NCBI GenBank assembly: GCA_029250305.1
Contig: JAQXFM010000307.1
Coordinates: 1 to 8,981, forward strand
From: Candidatus Poseidoniaceae archaeon
GTDB lineage: Archaea > Thermoplasmatota > Poseidoniia > Poseidoniales > Poseidoniaceae
Length of the DNA: 8,981 bases
Reading direction: 5' to 3'
Part shown: positions 6,182-8,981 of the stretch, in pieces
Layout: each line of letters opens with the position of its first letter
Position numbering within the stretch: position 1 is the stretch's first letter
Program-made: the position numbers and the translations under genes
Notes under the pieces: generated by a model
The model's database searches: none
What the model was told of the DNA's origin: nothing
What the model saw: only the letters and a program-made list of their open reading frames with translations

Positions 6182-6686
6182 GGTCTTCGAACGCCTCGAG
6201 CATGGCTTCTGAAGCCTCGACGTTTCCTGTTCCAGTGATGCCTGCGGCCTTGATTTGGTCACCAATGGCGAACAATTCCTTGAAGGCTTCTTCGATTGAT
6301 TTTGTTTGTTTGAGGTACCTCATTGCAGGCCAACCGCAATCGATGACCCCCGGCTCATGCGTGCTTTCTTCGACCCACGCAGCACAAGCTTCTCCATAGC
6401 AGAGGGCTGAAAAATTATCAAGGTCAACCCAAAATGTTTGACGGCTGCAGACAGGGCATGCTTTGCATTCGAGCGATGCGAGCACAGTGAGGCCGTGTTC
6501 TCCAATTACATCGATGTCCCAAACGACGACGCTGGCAGAAACGAGGAGCATTCTGTCACTCTTTTTTAGGAAACTCCGGAGCACACCCCATGCTGTCTCT
6601 TCCGAGCTGAAGCACCCGAGTGAAAGTCCGTTGCCACCTTCTTCAACTGCAGAGGGTACGAACACCCGTTGGAGTTGCTCCGCCAT
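6150..6686 (-). CDS. Hypothetical cysteine-rich, zinc-ribbon-like protein, 178 aa
   Basis: I do not recognise this family. The visible features are a cluster C74-x2-C77-x2-C80, then C96-x4-C101, spaced as a possible zinc ribbon (CPVC, 15 residues, CYGEAC), flanked by mixed alpha/beta sequence. Residues 1-70 include a hydrophobic beta-like run (MLLVSASVVVWDIDVI at 46-61) too polar and short for a clear membrane helix. The C-terminus (125-178) is acidic and helical. The ATG at 6686 is the first after the in-frame stop of folB (TAA at 6723-6725); no Shine-Dalgarno is visible in the 36 nt between. It appears to be the last gene of the M28-parvulin-folB series and converges on the zinc-ribbon gene with a 32-bp overlap. 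Coding is likely from length and the ordered cysteines; the role is unknown. Confidence 0.75.
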   Translation of the reverse strand: MAEQLQRVFVPSAVEEGGNGLSLGCFSSEETAWGVLRSFLKKSDRMLLVSASVVVWDIDVIGEHGLTVLASLECKACPVCSRQTFWVDLDNFSALCYGEACAAWVEESTHEPGVIDCGWPAMRYLKQTKSIEEAFKELFAIGDQIKAAGITGTGNVEASEAMLEAFEDPTVTSATEVQ

Positions 6687-6722
6687 GGTGGTCGTTTGTT
6701 CATCGGGTGTTTGAAGGCTCGG

Positions 6723-7085
6723 TTAATCGCGCTTCCATTTGACTTCGATTACAGGTAATCCGCCTGGGTGCGGCAGTGGTGCATTTGGCTTTTCGATCCT
6801 CACATGAATCTTGGCCACACGTTGGTTGTTGGTGAGTTGTTGAATGACTTGACTCGCCATCTCTTCCATCAAGGCAATTGGCTCCTCAGAACCATGCATG
6901 ACTGTGTCGATTGCGACCTGAATGTCGGCATAATTGACGGTCTTGGCCAACTCGTTGTCGACTGCATCGTTGACGAGGGTCGCCCAGACGGTGAACACAA
7001 ACGGTTGTTCTTGTTCGTGTTCAAATTCGTAGTATCCGTGCTTTGCCATCACGGTGTAGCGTTCCAAACCAACTCGGACGGTCAT
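6723..7085 (-). CDS. folB: Dihydroneopterin aldolase (FolB), 120 aa
   Basis: FolB cleaves 7,8-dihydroneopterin to 6-hydroxymethyl-7,8-dihydropterin and glycolaldehyde in folate synthesis, working as an oligomer in the cytosol. Visible family marks are HGYYEFEHEQEQPF at 16-29, with E22 at the substrate-binding glutamate, NYADI at 51-55 holding the conserved active-site Tyr, the I-x-LMEE-x-A helix at 70-77, and the catalytic Lys in EKPNAPL at 98-104. Length is standard. The ATG at 7085 is preferred over the TTG one codon earlier because GAGGGAT sits 3 nt before that TTG-ATG pair, leaving 6 nt between the GAGG core and the ATG. The gene begins 8 bp after the parvulin stop. This is the bacterial-type enzyme; many archaea use the unrelated MptD instead, so its presence fits a folate-making mesophilic lineage. 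Confidence 0.93.
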   Translation of the reverse strand: MTVRVGLERYTVMAKHGYYEFEHEQEQPFVFTVWATLVNDAVDNELAKTVNYADIQVAIDTVMHGSEEPIALMEEMASQVIQQLTNNQRVAKIHVRIEKPNAPLPHPGGLPVIEVKWKRD

Positions 7086-7088
7086 CAA

Positions 7089-7095
7089 ATCCCTC
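7089..7095 (-). promoter_or_regulatory. Shine-Dalgarno of folB overlapping the parvulin stop codon
   Basis: On the minus strand the junction reads TGAGGGAT-TTG-ATG. GAGGGAT is one base off the ideal GAGGTGAT and includes the last two bases of the parvulin TGA. It supports the ATG at 7085 and coupled translation. Confidence 0.65.
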
Positions 7096-7384
7096 AGGCT
7101 TCGTCTCGCTCGTGAACCCAGATAAGGTGGTAGCCAAACTGAGTTTTGACAGGCTCTGACACGGTTGCGAGTTCATTTTTCCAAACGACTTCTTCGAATG
7201 GACGGACCATCTGACCTTTGCGGAACCAACCGAGGTCGCCTCCTTTTTGGCTCGAAGGGCAGGTGCTCTTTTTTCGAGCAATTTTCTGGAAATCCTTCAG
7301 TTTCGTGATGTTTTGACGCAACTGAACAGCTTCGGATTTCGAGGCTACAAGAATGTGGGATGCCCAAGCACTTGGCGCGACCAT
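7094..7384 (-). CDS. Parvulin-type peptidyl-prolyl cis-trans isomerase, stand-alone domain, 96 aa
   Basis: Parvulins speed cis-trans isomerisation of Xaa-Pro bonds during folding. This is a minimal single-domain member with no signal peptide, so it is probably cytosolic, unlike the large bacterial PrsA or SurA. The fold is marked by ASHILV at 8-13 (active-site H10), KKSTCPSS at 38-45 (C42 at the Pin1 Cys113 position), GGDLGWF at 48-54, GQMV at 57-60, F63, and VKTQFGYHLI at 79-88 with the conserved H86. The basic WW-adjacent specificity loop of phospho-specific Pin1 is absent. The ATG at 7384 gives the normal short N-terminus; no clear Shine-Dalgarno precedes it. It lies 48 bp after the M28 peptidase and 8 bp before folB on the same strand. 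Confidence 0.92.
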   Translation of the reverse strand: MVAPSAWASHILVASKSEAVQLRQNITKLKDFQKIARKKSTCPSSQKGGDLGWFRKGQMVRPFEEVVWKNELATVSEPVKTQFGYHLIWVHERDEA

Positions 7385-7432
7385 GCTTTGAGGGCTGGCC
7401 TTTACGCTTTCAAGCCGTCGATTGAATTGACT

Positions 7433-8968
7433 TCAAGCATTTGCGTTGTAAGCGAGCATGCGCACATAGGTGCCATAGATGGTGATTGAGATGCCAAGGG
7501 ATTCAGCATTGAATCGATCCATGGTGTCAAGGTAGGTGTGGTATTCCCAACTTCCACTGCCGTAACACACGACGGCTCGACCGTTCTTCTCGCCAAGGTC
7601 GTAGACAAACGGTCCGTGGTCGGAGTTGTATGGCATGCCATCCTCGTCCCCACGGTCTCCTTCAAGAAGCGAGAGCCTGATGTCGTAGCGCTCAGCCATA
7701 TCTGGATTTGCCTTTTCATAGAGGTTGGTGATTCGCTTCATGTGGCCGTAGTCGCCCTTGTTGTTGGTGAACAAAGAAACAGAGTCTCCCCGGCTTGAAT
7801 CAGCATCAACGTGGTTCATGTCGAGGTTGACATAGAGCCGCAAGTTTTCCTTCAGGTAATTTTGGTTTGCAGCGACGTAGGCCCTGCTGCCGTAGAGGCC
7901 TTCCTCTTCTCCACCCCAAGTGCAGAATTGGATGGTTCGCTCGGGCGTTCCCGTCTCATTGACAATTTTGCTCATCTGTCGTGCCATTTCCATCACGCTG
8001 GAAGTTCCTGACGTATCGTCAACAGCGCCTTGACCGTGGTAAACAGTGTCATGGTGGCCGCCGACAATGACAACTTCTGTCGATTTCCCTTGAATGGTAC
8101 CGCATGGGACATAGATGGTTTGTGTTTGATCATTGGTGACGTCAATGTTCATTTCAAGCACACCCTGTGTCCCCGTTGCGTTGAAAATGGCGGCCTCTAA
8201 GATGTCTCCAGCATCTTTGGACATGGCGATGAATGGCAAGTCAGTTGGAATTGTCCCGCCGTTAGCAGCGGTCACATCGTCGATTGCACTGCCTTTGAAA
8301 ATCGGGACGCAGTCGTTCCCTTCGATCTTGCCGCAGTTGTAGTCCTTGTTGACTCGGATCAGTCCTGCAAGGTCGTTTTCTGCAGCCTTAGAAAACATCA
8401 CGGTGTTTCCAATCTTGGAGCCACCGCTGCGCAAGTAACCAATCGTTCCCGAGGCCGTGGTCCACAATGAATCATCGCTGCCATTGCCCAAGTCAGTAAG
8501 GGCCACATTTTGCTGGAAGGAGTACTCTGATTGTCCCGAGAAGCCTTGAATCACGTAATCGACTCGATGTTGGAACTCAGTGATTTCCGAACCAAACGCG
8601 GTTGGTCCTTCGCACGGGGTGGTGATTGGTCCGATGTTTCCTTGAACGCAAATTCTCAAACTTGGTTCACTGTTGACTTTGTGCATCGGTACATCGAAGC
8701 TGTTGAGTTGAGTCTGCATGCCCATTGCCGAGAATTCAGAGATGATGTATTGAGCAGCGTTTGCTTCTTCCTGTGTACCGCTCATGCGACCTTCCCATTC
8801 AGGATGGCCGAACTCCACGAGGTTTTGAGCGAAGGTGAGTGCTTGGTTTTGATCAAACTCTATCAGGTTGTACTCATACTCCTCTTCGAAACCTAACCAT
8901 GCTGGTTGCACGACAAGAACTGCTGAAATCATCAGCACTGCAAGGCCAATGGCAATTGCTGCACCCAT
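7433..8968 (-). CDS. Secreted or membrane-anchored M28-family zinc metallopeptidase with PA-like insert, at least 511 aa (5' end may lie beyond the window)
   Basis: M28 enzymes are di-zinc exopeptidases acting mostly outside the cell on peptides. Numbered from the ATG at 8968, residues 3-20 are a hydrophobic export or anchor segment. About 40-100 begin the catalytic fold, and about 155-262 resemble a protease-associated (PA) domain with SGTIGYLRSGG and LPFIAMSKDAG. The catalytic core has all metal and catalytic residues: H305-x-D307 (GGHHDT), bridging D317 (GAVDDTSG), E354/E355 (WGGEEEG), D383 (NLDMNH) and H477 (EYHTYLD). Seven cysteines suggest disulfides outside the cell. The reading frame stays open to the window edge (GPIN precedes the Met), and the hydrophobic segment lacks the usual preceding Lys or Arg, so the true start may be upstream. 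It heads the series with parvulin and folB. Confidence 0.92.
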   Translation of the reverse strand: MGAAIAIGLAVLMISAVLVVQPAWLGFEEEYEYNLIEFDQNQALTFAQNLVEFGHPEWEGRMSGTQEEANAAQYIISEFSAMGMQTQLNSFDVPMHKVNSEPSLRICVQGNIGPITTPCEGPTAFGSEITEFQHRVDYVIQGFSGQSEYSFQQNVALTDLGNGSDDSLWTTASGTIGYLRSGGSKIGNTVMFSKAAENDLAGLIRVNKDYNCGKIEGNDCVPIFKGSAIDDVTAANGGTIPTDLPFIAMSKDAGDILEAAIFNATGTQGVLEMNIDVTNDQTQTIYVPCGTIQGKSTEVVIVGGHHDTVYHGQGAVDDTSGTSSVMEMARQMSKIVNETGTPERTIQFCTWGGEEEGLYGSRAYVAANQNYLKENLRLYVNLDMNHVDADSSRGDSVSLFTNNKGDYGHMKRITNLYEKANPDMAERYDIRLSLLEGDRGDEDGMPYNSDHGPFVYDLGEKNGRAVVCYGSGSWEYHTYLDTMDRFNAESLGISITIYGTYVRMLAYNANA

Positions 8969-8981
8969 GTTGATTGGTCCA

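Noticed and set aside
1..8981. tRNA, rRNA, CRISPR array, insertion sequence, phage or defence genes
   Set aside because: No cloverleaf-like T-arm signature, no regularly spaced repeats and no transposase, integrase or nuclease motifs were seen on either strand; nearly all sequence is taken up by recognised genes.

Overview
The window reads as ordinary chromosome from a mesophilic archaeon. The core genes are archaeal in type: a class-1 release factor with NIKS and GGQ motifs (aRF1), an arginyl-tRNA synthetase with the HVGRARN form of the HIGH motif, a NOG1-type GTPase, an archaeal-type UMP kinase and a DUF2116-like zinc-ribbon membrane protein. They sit beside genes more typical of bacteria: a folate-type dihydroneopterin aldolase, a pterin-4a-carbinolamine dehydratase and a small parvulin. 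Together with the intermediate base composition and a secreted M28 peptidase, this suggests a marine Thermoplasmatota archaeon such as Poseidoniales (Marine Group II). That placement is inference; no rRNA is present.

Layout from left to right. Bases 1-240 are an 88-bp perfect inverted repeat around a 64-nt loop, lying inside a pterin-4a-carbinolamine dehydratase gene. The N-terminal half of the gene is read on the minus strand and its C-terminal half on the plus strand. This is best explained as a fold-back chimera at a sequence end. A hypothetical gene (317-760, minus) lies 4 bp upstream of it. A NOG1 GTPase (890-2008, plus) diverges from that pair and converges with an argS-aRF1 order. On the minus strand aRF1 (3802-5049) is transcribed first and argS (2011-3792) second. 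Diverging from aRF1 on the plus strand are UMP kinase (5188-5895) and the zinc-ribbon membrane protein (5906-6181). The right third is a minus-strand series transcribed in the order M28 peptidase (7433-8968 or beyond the edge), parvulin (7094-7384), folB (6723-7085), and a cysteine-rich hypothetical protein (6150-6686). The last of these overlaps the zinc-ribbon gene tail to tail by 32 bp.

The left and middle genes serve translation and nucleotide supply: release factor, Arg-tRNA charging, ribosome-assembly GTPase and UMP phosphorylation. The right genes serve protein degradation and folding and folate synthesis. At three within-operon junctions the upstream stop codon is part of the downstream Shine-Dalgarno sequence. 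I saw no tRNA, rRNA, CRISPR array, IS element, phage gene or defence gene, and no new system. The fold-back at the left edge is the one truly odd structure.
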